Below are positions 1 to 8,203 of a stretch of 64,000 bases of DNA, in pieces. The stretch covers positions 3,348,001 through 3,412,000 of the forward strand of contig CAVRCG010000004.1 in NCBI GenBank assembly GCA_963719525.1, in the 5' to 3' direction. The DNA is from Bernardetia sp963719525. Lineage in GTDB: Bacteria > Bacteroidota > Bacteroidia > Cytophagales > Bernardetiaceae. A program made the position numbers and the translations under genes. Positions within the stretch are counted from its first letter, which is position 1. The number at the start of each line of letters is the position of its first letter. The notes beneath the pieces are model-generated. The model was given only the letters and a program-made list of their open reading frames with translations, was not told the origin of the DNA and did no database searches.

Positions 1-2
1 AT

Positions 3-50
3 GAGGAGTATTTGAAGCAAAAGGAAGAGTTTCAAGAAAAATATCCTTAA
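3..50 (+). CDS. C-terminal end of an unidentified protein (partial)
   Basis: The window opens inside a reading frame that gives 15 residues (EEYLKQKEEFQEKYP) and then TAA. The Lys/Glu-rich composition looks like a helical C-terminus. The start and most of the gene lie outside the window, so no function can be given. Its reality rests only on the open frame and codon-like composition. Confidence 0.4.
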   Translation, partial: EEYLKQKEEFQEKYP

Positions 51-109
51 ATAAATTTAGAGTTCTGAATTTAGAAGTTAGAATTCTGAAGGTAGAAGAA
101 TATACTTAA

Positions 110-619
110 TTACATATAAAGATTATCGGTTACTTCCATAACCATATAAATCAAAAACAATAATTGAAGCGACCAAAAAAATGTTCTAAACCAATTTCTT
201 GAAACTAACTTCTTCATTATTTCCAAGTCATAACCTTTATTTTCATCACCTAATTTTCCGTGTAAAGGAACGAAAATCCAAGCTGTTAGAATCCAAAGTA
301 GGATTGTAAAAAAAAGAGCAATAAACGAATATAAATAAAAATTACCCATCCTCATTACCATATTTTCACTTACTTGATTTGTAGTTAGAACACAATTTAT
401 TTCATATCCTTCCCAAACCAGCCAAAAAGATAAACCTAATTCTAAAAGCATCGGCAAAATTACTACTTTTCCAGTAAGCGTAGTATGTGCAAGATGAAAC
501 TGATGAAAATTTTGCTTTCCAACTTCTTTGAAAATAGGATAATGAACAATTTGTACAAACCAGATTAAGCCTACTAAGAAAGAAGTAACTATAATATTTG
601 AAAAGAGAATTAAAGACAT
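110..619 (-). CDS. four-helix integral membrane protein of unknown function
   Basis: This 169-residue protein has about four hydrophobic segments, at roughly residues 4-24, 50-70, 94-118 and 145-165. A conserved-looking stretch, IVHYPIF, follows the first helix; this layout recalls small DUF1772-like inner-membrane proteins, but I do not recognise the family firmly. It is divergent from the secreted-protein gene that starts at 753. Just upstream of its ATG the sense strand carries a CTACTTCCCAGTTCCC tract, the same kind of pyrimidine-rich repeat found in front of the ABC permease/M1 gene and cysQ. No catalytic motif is visible. Confidence 0.6.
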   Translation of the reverse strand: MSLILFSNIIVTSFLVGLIWFVQIVHYPIFKEVGKQNFHQFHLAHTTLTGKVVILPMLLELGLSFWLVWEGYEINCVLTTNQVSENMVMRMGNFYLYSFIALFFTILLWILTAWIFVPLHGKLGDENKGYDLEIMKKLVSRNWFRTFFWSLQLLFLIYMVMEVTDNLYM

Positions 620-752
620 GGGAACTGGGAAGTAGAAAATGGGAAATTATTATGGAACAAAATTACTCTTTCAGTTTAAGCAACCAAAATTTATAAATTC
701 TCATCTTAATTGTAAATTATTCCTTAAAAATTTACTTCTTAATTTTTCGTTT

Positions 753-1127
753 ATGAGAATTGTTAAACTATTTTCTGTCTTTTTTATTTTGTTTATTGTT
801 TCAAATTTATGTTCTACTTCTGTTTTTGCTCAACTAGATAAAGCTGCTTGCCAAGAGATTTTGGAAAGTTTGGATGTAAAAGAATTTAGACAAATATCCA
901 TTATTACTCATATTCTAACAACAGATTCTAGTGTACAAAAACCTGCTGTTTGTCTTGTTTCGCCTTTACTAGATTTTGTTTTTAAAGAAAGTTATGTAAT
1001 TATTGAAAATAATAGAAACAAAACTACGCTTTACCTTCCTTATAACAGAATAAAATTTATCACAACATTAGAACCTGCACGCCTTTTTTCGAATGGAAAA
1101 ACGATAGAAATTCATTTGATGGAGTAG
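753..1127 (+). CDS. small secreted protein of unknown function
   Basis: The frame is open from 639, but the ATG at 753 is the better start because it begins a classical signal peptide (MRIVKLFSVFFILFIVSNLC, then cleavage near VFAQ). The mature part is about 95 residues with two Cys (in KAACQ and AVCLV) that could pair, and ends in a beta-rich segment. It should be exported to the periplasm. No family is recognised. It is a single gene, divergent from 110-619 and convergent with the lipoprotein at 1202-1873. Confidence 0.6.
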   Translation: MRIVKLFSVFFILFIVSNLCSTSVFAQLDKAACQEILESLDVKEFRQISIITHILTTDSSVQKPAVCLVSPLLDFVFKESYVIIENNRNKTTLYLPYNRIKFITTLEPARLFSNGKTIEIHLME

Positions 1128-1201
1128 GTTTTTTGCAAGAAAAAAGGATACAAAATTACTTATATCTTTTTCATAAAATAAATGAGAATAAACAATGATT
1201 T

Positions 1202-1873
1202 CTACTTTTCAAAATTTATAGTTTCTAAGATTTTATCAATTTCTTTTTCTTGTTCTTCTGTAGAATAGGAAACAACTATTGTTAATGCTGATCTATTCAT
1301 AACTATTGCATAATATTTTTGATAAATTGTATATTCAGATTGCTTTTTTGAAGCATTCATAAAATAAAAGTCTTTACTAGAGAAAGTTTTCAAAGTAAAT
1401 CCATCTTGCATAAAATCTAGTGCTGCCGAATTTGACCTACTTCTACGCACATAAGCTAAATAATCAGTTCCTCTATGTATATCAGGTGCATCTGTTACAT
1501 CTTCTACAAAAACAGCAACATTGGGATTGTATTTTTCAGAGTTTTCTAATGGGTATTTAAAGCTCTGAAGCAAATAATCCATTCCAATATCAGAGTTTTC
1601 AACAATTTCTTTTTTGCTTGGATCTTTTTTTATTGTTTCTTCTTTCATTTTGGCAATCATACTATCTAATTGATGTTGATTCAATACTAACCAATCTTTA
1701 GGAATATCTATTTCAAAACCGAGTTTTGAGTTATAATATTTTCCATTTTTTATATTAAATCCTTCTATCCTTTCAACAGGCAATTCTTTTTCTTCCATTT
1801 TTGGACTTGGTTTACAACCACAAACAAAGAATATTAATACAATAAGTAAGGCAATGTATAATTTTGAGTTCAT
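1202..1873 (-). CDS. putative lipoprotein, PsbP/DUF1795-like fold possible
   Basis: This 223-residue protein starts with a lipoprotein signal, a hydrophobic run ending in FVCGC (Cys about residue 20), so it should be lipid-anchored in the envelope. The segment NSKLGFEIDIPKDW resembles the start of small beta-sandwich proteins of the PsbP-like type, where F-x-I-x-x-P-x-x-W is common; this assignment is inference. It lies downstream of atpC in the same direction, with a hairpin between, and is probably transcribed separately. A C-terminal ISFKL-type helix is seen instead of any catalytic motif. Confidence 0.6.
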   Translation of the reverse strand: MNSKLYIALLIVLIFFVCGCKPSPKMEEKELPVERIEGFNIKNGKYYNSKLGFEIDIPKDWLVLNQHQLDSMIAKMKEETIKKDPSKKEIVENSDIGMDYLLQSFKYPLENSEKYNPNVAVFVEDVTDAPDIHRGTDYLAYVRRSRSNSAALDFMQDGFTLKTFSSKDFYFMNASKKQSEYTIYQKYYAIVMNRSALTIVVSYSTEEQEKEIDKILETINFEK

Positions 1874-1945
1874 TTTTCTAATATTTTTTAATAGTTAATA
1901 TTCACAATAATACACAATTTAATTTCTACTTTATCTACAACATAA

Positions 1946-1990
1946 AAAAACCATTCTATCCAAAAAAAAATGAATAAAACGGTTTTCTAA
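1946..1990 (-). terminator. likely terminator after atpC
   Basis: On the minus strand AAAACCGTTTTATTC pairs imperfectly (with G-U pairs) with GATAGAATGGTTTT and is followed by a T run. It lies just downstream of atpC. Confidence 0.45.
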
Positions 1991-2022
1991 TTTTTTATAA
2001 AAGAAGAAGGATTAATTGACAA

Positions 2023-2292
2023 TTATCTAGCAAACTGATCTATCTGACTAGATTCTGCCAAAATAATAACGTGATTATTAAGTACTTCGATTACGCCACC
2101 ACTAATTGTATAGAAAACTTCTTTACCTTCTTGAGTGCGTATTCTTACTTTTCCTTCTTGCAACGAACTTACAAGTGCAGCATGATTGTCCAATACTTCG
2201 AAAGAACCTTTGGCTTCCGAACCTGGTACTAAAACGCCTGTCGCTTGTCCTGAAAATACTTTATCGTCTGGAGTAATAATTTCCAAAAACAT
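2023..2292 (-). CDS. atpC: F1F0 ATP synthase epsilon subunit
   Basis: Epsilon belongs to the central stalk of the F1 part of ATP synthase and couples rotation to catalysis. The 89-residue protein has the N-terminal beta-sandwich signature: MFLEIITPDDKVFSGQ at the start, the GSFEVLDNHAALVSSL loop near residues 30-45, and GGVIEVLNNHVIILAE near 65-80. It lacks the C-terminal two-helix domain that inhibits ATP hydrolysis in E. coli; this short form is usual in Bacteroidota. It follows atpD by 92 bp in the same operon. The gap contains repeated CTAACTTCTAA-like units. The other ATP synthase genes are not in the window. Confidence 0.95.
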   Translation of the reverse strand: MFLEIITPDDKVFSGQATGVLVPGSEAKGSFEVLDNHAALVSSLQEGKVRIRTQEGKEVFYTISGGVIEVLNNHVIILAESSQIDQFAR

Positions 2293-2384
2293 ATTTATAC
2301 CAATTTAGATTTTAGAATTTAGAAATTAGATTTCTGAAGTTTAATTAAATTCTAACTTCTAAAATCTAACTTCTAACTTTATTT

Positions 2385-3887
2385 TTAAGCGTTTGCTTCT
2401 TTAAGAAGTTTTTCGCCAGCTTCAATTACTTGTTCGATAGTTCCTTTAAGTAGGAATGCTTTTTCTGGAAATTGATCCAATTCTCCATCCATAATCATAT
2501 TAAATCCACGAATTGTATCTTTAATATCAACTAATTGTCCTGGAAGACCTGTAAACTGCTCGGCTACGTGGAATGGCTGCGACAAGAAACGCTGAACACG
2601 TCTTGCACGAGTAACGACTAACTTATCTTCTTCAGAAAGTTCGTCCATACCCAAAATAGCAATAATATCTTGAAGTTCGTTATAACGTTGAAGCATAACT
2701 TTTACACGTTGTGCTGTGTCATAATGCTCATCGCCTACAATTTCTGCGCTCAAAATACGAGAAGTAGAATCCAACGGATCAACGGCAGGATAAATACCAA
2801 GTTCTGAAATTTTACGAGAAAGTACTGTTGTTGCATCCAAATGGGCAAAAGTTGTCGCTGGAGCTGGGTCAGTCAAATCATCTGCTGGTACATAAACGGC
2901 TTGTACAGACGTAATAGAACCACGCTTTGTAGAGGTAATTCGCTCTTGCATGACACCCATTTCACTTGCAAGTGTTGGTTGATAACCTACGGCAGAAGGC
3001 ATACGACCCAAAAGAGCCGAAACTTCGGCACCTGCTTGTGTAAAACGGAAAATGTTGTCGATAAAGAAAAGAATATCACGTCCTTTTCCTTGTCCGTCGC
3101 CATCACGGTAATATTCTGCAAGTGTAAGACCAGACAAAGCAACTCTAGCTCTTGCTCCAGGAGGCTCATTCATTTGCCCAAAAACAAAAGTCGCTTTTGA
3201 GTCCGTCATTTTATTTTGATCTACCAAAGACAAATCCCAGCCACCTTTTTCCATAGAATGCAAGAATTCTTTACCATAATCTACAATACCAGATTCTAAC
3301 ATCTCACGAAGAAGGTCATTTCCTTCACGAGTACGCTCGCCAACACCTGCAAATACAGAAAGACCAGCATACGCCTTTGCAATATTGTTGATAAGCTCCT
3401 GAATAAGAACTGTTTTACCTACACCAGCACCACCAAAAAGACCAATCTTACCACCTTTTGAATACGGCTCTAAAAGGTCAATTACTTTAATACCTGTAAA
3501 AAGTACTTCCGTTGAAGTAGAGAGGTTTTCAAAAGCAGGAGGATCTCTGTGAATAGGCATTCTTTGTTCGCCTTTTGGTTGAGGGATACCATCGATAGCT
3601 TCTCCAACTACATTAAACAAACGTCCTTTAATATCTTCTCCAATAGGCATCGAAATCGGCTTGCCTGTATTTGTAACTACCATTCCACGTCTAAGCCCTT
3701 CTGTACCTTCCATAGAGATTGTACGTACACGGTCTTGACCCAAATGCTGCTGACATTCCAAGACGACAAGTGTACCGTCTTCTTTTGTTACTTGAAGAGC
3801 ATCTAAGATATGAGGTAAAGTACCATCTACGAAACTCACGTCCACTACGGGACCAATTACTTGTACGATTTTGCCTGTTGTTGCCAT
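2385..3887 (-). CDS. atpD: F1F0 ATP synthase beta subunit
   Basis: This is the catalytic subunit of F1 (500 aa, the usual length), which makes ATP from ADP and phosphate using the rotation driven by the proton or sodium gradient. The Walker A loop GGAGVGKT is near residue 155, the catalytic Glu lies in GERTREGNDL near 185, Walker B is in ILFFIDNIFRF near 275, and the DELSEEDK element typical of beta subunits is near 415. It is transcribed with atpC. A textbook Bacteroidota promoter lies about 150 bp upstream (4035-4065), so atpDC form their own transcription unit away from the rest of the atp genes, as is common in this phylum. Confidence 0.98.
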   Translation of the reverse strand: MATTGKIVQVIGPVVDVSFVDGTLPHILDALQVTKEDGTLVVLECQQHLGQDRVRTISMEGTEGLRRGMVVTNTGKPISMPIGEDIKGRLFNVVGEAIDGIPQPKGEQRMPIHRDPPAFENLSTSTEVLFTGIKVIDLLEPYSKGGKIGLFGGAGVGKTVLIQELINNIAKAYAGLSVFAGVGERTREGNDLLREMLESGIVDYGKEFLHSMEKGGWDLSLVDQNKMTDSKATFVFGQMNEPPGARARVALSGLTLAEYYRDGDGQGKGRDILFFIDNIFRFTQAGAEVSALLGRMPSAVGYQPTLASEMGVMQERITSTKRGSITSVQAVYVPADDLTDPAPATTFAHLDATTVLSRKISELGIYPAVDPLDSTSRILSAEIVGDEHYDTAQRVKVMLQRYNELQDIIAILGMDELSEEDKLVVTRARRVQRFLSQPFHVAEQFTGLPGQLVDIKDTIRGFNMIMDGELDQFPEKAFLLKGTIEQVIEAGEKLLKEANA

Positions 3888-4034
3888 ATTTAATATAATT
3901 ACAAATTAGCAATTACGGAATTTAGTAATCGCAATTCATTCGTTTATGATAATTTGAATTTGATTCTTTGTTAATAGCCGAATATAAAACAGAATAAATT
4001 GTTCCTCTGTGTTTGCAGCATTTTAATATACCTG

Positions 4035-4065
4035 CAAAAGTAGTATTTATTATTCGTATCTCAAA
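4035..4065 (-). promoter_or_regulatory. atpDC promoter, Bacteroidota type
   Basis: Read on the minus strand, TTTG (4062-4065), 19 bases, then TACTTTTG (4035-4042) fit the Bacteroidota sigma factor consensus TTTG-N19/20-TAnnTTTG. Transcription would start near 4028, giving a leader of about 140 nt before atpD. Confidence 0.7.
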
Positions 4066-4120
4066 AGATTTGAGTAAAAAATAGTAAATTGAATAGCTAT
4101 TTAATGTAGAAAGGGTCGTC

Positions 4121-5122
4121 TTACTCCACATCATCTAAGGCAAGATAAGTAAAACTTTGATTTACTAGCTGATAAGCAATTTCGCCAAATGTAGCTGCTC
4201 CTGTAAAACCTGTTGTTTGTTGGTCTAATTCGCCATTTACATAGTTTTGTATGCAGTTGCAATTATAAATCATATTCTTTTCTGTTTCCTCCAACTCCTT
4301 CATTTTCTGTTTAAATACTTTTGGATAATCTGGAATTTTGAAAGATAAATGATAGTTGTAAACATCAAACATAGGTCCGTACAAAACTACTTCTCGTTTT
4401 TCTTTATCTATATTTTGTATGCCTACATTAACAATTTTGTCGCCATAATCACACGTAATTGGAAAACGAGTATCGTAATTAGTACGAATAAAATAATCGG
4501 CTAAATTATCTTTTTCTCCATCAATAGTGCAATCAGTTACCCTAAATGTATCCTCTTCTACCCTAATTGTACACGAAGTATCAGGTACAAAACAGTTTAC
4601 AATCTCTACTCTTGCCTTTTTATTACTTGGTAATTCAGCATGTAACATAACTGCATTTTCATTGTATGATTCTCCCAACAAACCATTATAGACTTTTGAA
4701 ACTTGATTTTCATCAAACTCATCCAAATCATCTCCTGCAATAAGTCCAGTAAGTGGATTTTTGTAAAGGTCTGTATAAATAGGAGCTTCCAAAGCAAACG
4801 AAAGGTGAATAGGAGTAAGAGCAGGCATAACAATAAAATTAAAACCGTTTTCAAACGAATTACTAACAAAATTGTAAAGTTCGTATTCTTTATAAGTTAT
4901 AATTTTGAAATTGCTTATTATTTCTGTAAAATCACTTACAATTAGTTTTGTAGTATCTTTTTTACCTTTTTCTCCTTCAAAATAAAAATAAGGAATAGTA
5001 GCTGCTACCCAGTTTCCTTTCGGTAATTGTTGCAGCAAGGTATCATCGGCAGAAATAACTAATACTTTATTTTCTTCTATAAGCGTAATAGTTTCCTGTA
5101 ATGTCAAAAATTGATTTTTCAT
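4121..5122 (-). CDS. DUF6976-like hypothetical protein
   Basis: This 333-residue soluble protein has no signal peptide or membrane helix. Two stretches match what I remember of the DUF6976 family: LPKGNWVAATIPYFYF near residue 34, and a C-terminal NCNCIQNYVNGEL plus TFGEIAYQLVNQS near 285-325. The overall layout resembles FIST-type sensory proteins, which bind small ligands, but that link is inference. It is a monocistronic-looking gene between the atp operon promoter and a small membrane protein. The function is unknown. Confidence 0.65.
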   Translation of the reverse strand: MKNQFLTLQETITLIEENKVLVISADDTLLQQLPKGNWVAATIPYFYFEGEKGKKDTTKLIVSDFTEIISNFKIITYKEYELYNFVSNSFENGFNFIVMPALTPIHLSFALEAPIYTDLYKNPLTGLIAGDDLDEFDENQVSKVYNGLLGESYNENAVMLHAELPSNKKARVEIVNCFVPDTSCTIRVEEDTFRVTDCTIDGEKDNLADYFIRTNYDTRFPITCDYGDKIVNVGIQNIDKEKREVVLYGPMFDVYNYHLSFKIPDYPKVFKQKMKELEETEKNMIYNCNCIQNYVNGELDQQTTGFTGAATFGEIAYQLVNQSFTYLALDDVE

Positions 5123-5196
5123 TGTTTGCTATTTTAATTATATGGAAGACAAATAAAGTAAATTTAGTGTTGTTTTGCAAATGAAATTTAATCTTA

Positions 5197-5514
5197 TTAT
5201 AAGCAAATGAGAACAAAAATTATAAAGAAAAAAGGAACTAAAATTCCCAAAAACAGAAAAAATATTCCCACTTTTCCAACAGTTTTAAAAGCTATTGATT
5301 TTCTTATCGTAAAATAGGAAATAATGACAAGTATGATTCCGAACAAAGTTCGTTTTCCTATGTAACCTCCACTCATGGAAGGTTGTATATCTCCTGCTTT
5401 TCCTAAGAGTTCTTTAAGACCTTCATACATTTGATACTCTACAGAAAATTGGAAAGCAAAAAATAAAACACCTAAAATAAGTACTAAACTATTGAAGAAA
5501 ATATCTTTTTTCAT
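5197..5514 (-). CDS. small three-helix membrane protein
   Basis: This 105-residue protein has an N-terminal helix at about 8-24, a second at about 54-68 (TLFGIILVIISYFTI) and a third at the C-terminus (GIFFLFLGILVPFFFIIFVL). The loop between helices 1 and 2 faces the periplasm if the positive-inside rule holds. No family is recognised. The gene follows the DUF349 gene in the same direction but a strong hairpin separates them. Confidence 0.5.
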   Translation of the reverse strand: MKKDIFFNSLVLILGVLFFAFQFSVEYQMYEGLKELLGKAGDIQPSMSGGYIGKRTLFGIILVIISYFTIRKSIAFKTVGKVGIFFLFLGILVPFFFIIFVLICL

Positions 5515-5556
5515 TTTGTTGTAATGATTAGAAACTGTGATATATTTGAAAGTAGA

Positions 5557-5597
5557 AAAGCATTTTACTCAAAAAATAAATTTGAATAAAATGCTTT
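5557..5597 (-). terminator. terminator after the DUF349 gene
   Basis: AAAGCATTTTA and TAAAATGCTTT form an 11-bp perfect stem, located just after the stop of the DUF349 gene. Confidence 0.65.
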
Positions 5598-5622
5598 CTA
5601 TCAAAACAGAAAATCAACGATT

Positions 5623-7917
5623 TTACTTTTCAGAATTATCGTTTGAAGTTTCTGCGCTTGCTTCTGCTTCTTTTGTAGCTTCCTCTGTTTTGCTTTCAAC
5701 TTTTTCTTCTTTTTTCTCTTCCTTTTTTTCTTCTTTTGGAGGAGTAGTCAAGATTTTGAGTTGATTTTCTATTTCTGCAATTTCAGATTTTGCGTTGGCG
5801 ATTTTTTCATTAAATTCCTCACGAAGTTTGTCAGCCGTTTTTGATTTTGCAAAAAACTCAATGTTGTTTTGCCACAAATTAATCTCGTTTTCCAAATCTG
5901 TGATTTTACGTTTGAGTTTGTTTTCACTTTGTTTGAAATCGCCAGCCATTTTAGGGTTTTTCTTGATGGCTTTCGCTTGCGTTTTGAAGTGGAATTTTTG
6001 CGCTTCTTCACTACTCAATTCCGAATTTTTCATAAACATTTTGTTTACATCATCAAAACGGTCTTGAATTTTGCGAATATCTTTACGTGGAACAAATCCA
6101 ATTTCATGAAACTTCAAGTTTAACTCTTGTAATTTTTGTGTATCGTTCAACTTTGTTTTTGCAAGTTCTTCTATTTGATTACAAATTTCTACTTTTTGTT
6201 TCATATTTTCCTCTTGTGCAGCATCTTGTTCTTTATAACGATTACGACGACGGTCGAAGAAATGGTCGCCAGCTTGTTTGAACTGCTGATACACTACTTC
6301 ACGCTGTTTTTCTGGAACGTGTCCGATTTCTCTCCATTCGCTTTGCAAAGCCTTTAATTTGTTGGCAGCCGTATCCCATTCTGTACTGTCTTTTAGTTCT
6401 TCGGCTTGCTTGATAAGCTCTTGTTTTTTGGCTAAATTTTCATCTCTAGCTGCATCTAATTTCTCAAAGAATTTGGATTTGTTATTAAAGAACGTCTTGA
6501 AATTATCCCAAAACTGTTTGTTCAAACTTTTAGCTACTTCACGAGGAGCAGGGCCAATAGAATCCCATTGTTTTTGAAGGTCAACAAGTTCTTGTGTTTT
6601 GTTGTTCCAATCTCTAATTCTGTCGGTATCAAAACTTACAAACTCCTCCACTTTCAAGCAAAGGTCTTGTTTTAGCTTCATGTTTTCATTTAGCTGTGCT
6701 TTGAATTTTTCTGCGTACTCTCTACGAGCATCATAAATTTTGTCAGATGCAAGCCTAAAACGCTCCCAAAGCTCTTCTCTATCTGCTCTCGGAACAGAAC
6801 CAATACGCTTATATTCTTGGTGCAAACGGTTGAGTTCATCTACTGCATCATTGATTTTGTCATAATTCAAAAGCTCTTCAGCACGAACTACAATCGCCTT
6901 TTTAGCTTCCAAATTACGCTCTCTATCTAAAGCTAAAAGCTCACGTTCTTGTGATTTCTGATTGTAGAAAAGGTCTAATAACGCCTTATAATTTCTATAA
7001 ATTTCATCAGCTTCTTGCATCGGAACATAGCCCGTATTCTTAAACTCTGATTGAATTGATTTTACTCTGTCAAACTCTCCTTTTCTTGAAAGTTCACTTG
7101 GTTTTGATGTATCGGTAAGCGAACGAAGCTCATCGATAATCGCCTGTTTTTTCTTTAAATTAGCTTGTTTTTCGCCTTCTAATTTTGAATAATGATTGCG
7201 CTTTGCTTCTTTTATGGTCTTGAAGTTTTCGTAAAACATTCCTGTCATGGCATCTTGTTGGAATGAAAAACCTTCTTTTTCTTCTGCACTTGTAGCCTGC
7301 TCATCGTATTTTTGACGTGCTTCTTTGCGCTCTGTTTCGTTGAAAACGTCTATAAATTCTCTTATCTTTGAGATTTGGTCGTCTAGATAACGAAAGTTAA
7401 TTCTTTTTTCTGCTGTCGTTGCTTCGGCTGCAAGCATAGCACTTTTAGAAACGAGTTCTTCTTTTGACAGAGTAGAATAGTCTTCTTGTGGAAGTTCTTG
7501 TTCTTGATTCTGATTTTGCTTTTTCTCTTTTTCCGAATTTTCGCTTTCTGTATCGTCGGTTTTTTCGTCGTCAGAAGCGTTTGTTTCTTCGCTGTCTTTT
7601 TTGATAGCTTCCAAATCTTCCTGACTTACTTCTTCATCAGCTTCTTCTGCTGATTCGTCTTTCAAGTCTGGCTTTTCTGTTGATTCTTTTTGCTCGGCAG
7701 CTTCCATGTTACTTTCAGCTTCTTGGACAATCTGCTTAGAAATTGCATTATCCATACTTACGCTTGCCTCGCTTCCTACTTCAATGTTTTTGGTATTGTC
7801 TTCAATTTCTTCCAATTTTTCCACACGATTTTCTGTGTTTTGAGTAGTTTGGTTCTGTTCGTTTGCGCTGGTGTCTGTGTTGGCTTCTTCGTTTCTGTTG
7901 TCGTTTTCTTCGTTCAT
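5623..7917 (-). CDS. DUF349 repeat protein with acidic N-terminus
   Basis: This 764-residue protein has three parts: an acidic, low-complexity N-terminus (about 1-155, rich in Glu, Asp, Asn); at least five DUF349 repeats of about 75 residues between roughly 225 and 640, each carrying an IG-x-V/A-P core (TGYVP, IGSVP, IGPAP, IGHVP, IGFVP); and a Lys/Glu-rich coiled-coil tail ending in alternating KEEKKEEK runs. DUF349 proteins form long helical rods; their role is unsettled, so no pathway is named. No signal peptide is present, so it should be cytoplasmic. It is monocistronic, bounded by a hairpin downstream. Confidence 0.9.
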   Translation of the reverse strand: MNEENDNRNEEANTDTSANEQNQTTQNTENRVEKLEEIEDNTKNIEVGSEASVSMDNAISKQIVQEAESNMEAAEQKESTEKPDLKDESAEEADEEVSQEDLEAIKKDSEETNASDDEKTDDTESENSEKEKKQNQNQEQELPQEDYSTLSKEELVSKSAMLAAEATTAEKRINFRYLDDQISKIREFIDVFNETERKEARQKYDEQATSAEEKEGFSFQQDAMTGMFYENFKTIKEAKRNHYSKLEGEKQANLKKKQAIIDELRSLTDTSKPSELSRKGEFDRVKSIQSEFKNTGYVPMQEADEIYRNYKALLDLFYNQKSQERELLALDRERNLEAKKAIVVRAEELLNYDKINDAVDELNRLHQEYKRIGSVPRADREELWERFRLASDKIYDARREYAEKFKAQLNENMKLKQDLCLKVEEFVSFDTDRIRDWNNKTQELVDLQKQWDSIGPAPREVAKSLNKQFWDNFKTFFNNKSKFFEKLDAARDENLAKKQELIKQAEELKDSTEWDTAANKLKALQSEWREIGHVPEKQREVVYQQFKQAGDHFFDRRRNRYKEQDAAQEENMKQKVEICNQIEELAKTKLNDTQKLQELNLKFHEIGFVPRKDIRKIQDRFDDVNKMFMKNSELSSEEAQKFHFKTQAKAIKKNPKMAGDFKQSENKLKRKITDLENEINLWQNNIEFFAKSKTADKLREEFNEKIANAKSEIAEIENQLKILTTPPKEEKKEEKKEEKVESKTEEATKEAEASAETSNDNSEK

Positions 7918-7988
7918 GTCGTTCGTGATAATAGGTACAAGATAAAAATCAGCAAATAATTAATAAGCTATTGTTTTTACTTTTTTAA

Positions 7989-8017
7989 CCGTCGTTGAGG
8001 CGTTGCCGTCAACGAGG
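7989..8017. repeat. intergenic hairpin, GTTGAGGC/GCCGTCAAC family
   Basis: CCGTCGTTGAGGC and GCCGTCAACGAGG nearly repeat in inverted form around a short loop. A close relative is at 19938-19966 between argE and argG, and a degenerate one near 27672. Confidence 0.6.
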
Positions 8018-8195
8018 ATTTTGGTAAGAAACAATATACGTAAGGCAGTTTTTCATTATATAAACTTACCATTTCTAAAAAAAAAAAAATTAGAAAGTAT
8101 AAGCTACGAAACAAAGTTAGAAAAATAATTCAGAAATTAGGGGTTTATAAACCTACAAAATATCATTTTTCAATTTTTGTTTTTATATTAAAATG

Positions 8196-8203
8196 TATCT
8201 TTG
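8196..8203 (+). promoter_or_regulatory. TATCTTTG -7 box overlapping the RM start
   Basis: TATCTTTG fits TAnnTTTG. A TTTTG lies 16 bp upstream, shorter than the usual 19-20. The box overlaps the TTG that opens the RM frame, so either transcription starts inside the gene or the match is chance in AT-rich DNA. Confidence 0.35.

Noticed and set aside
3922..4134. 70-codon minus-strand frame next to atpD
   Set aside because: It covers the atpDC promoter and leader and has random composition.
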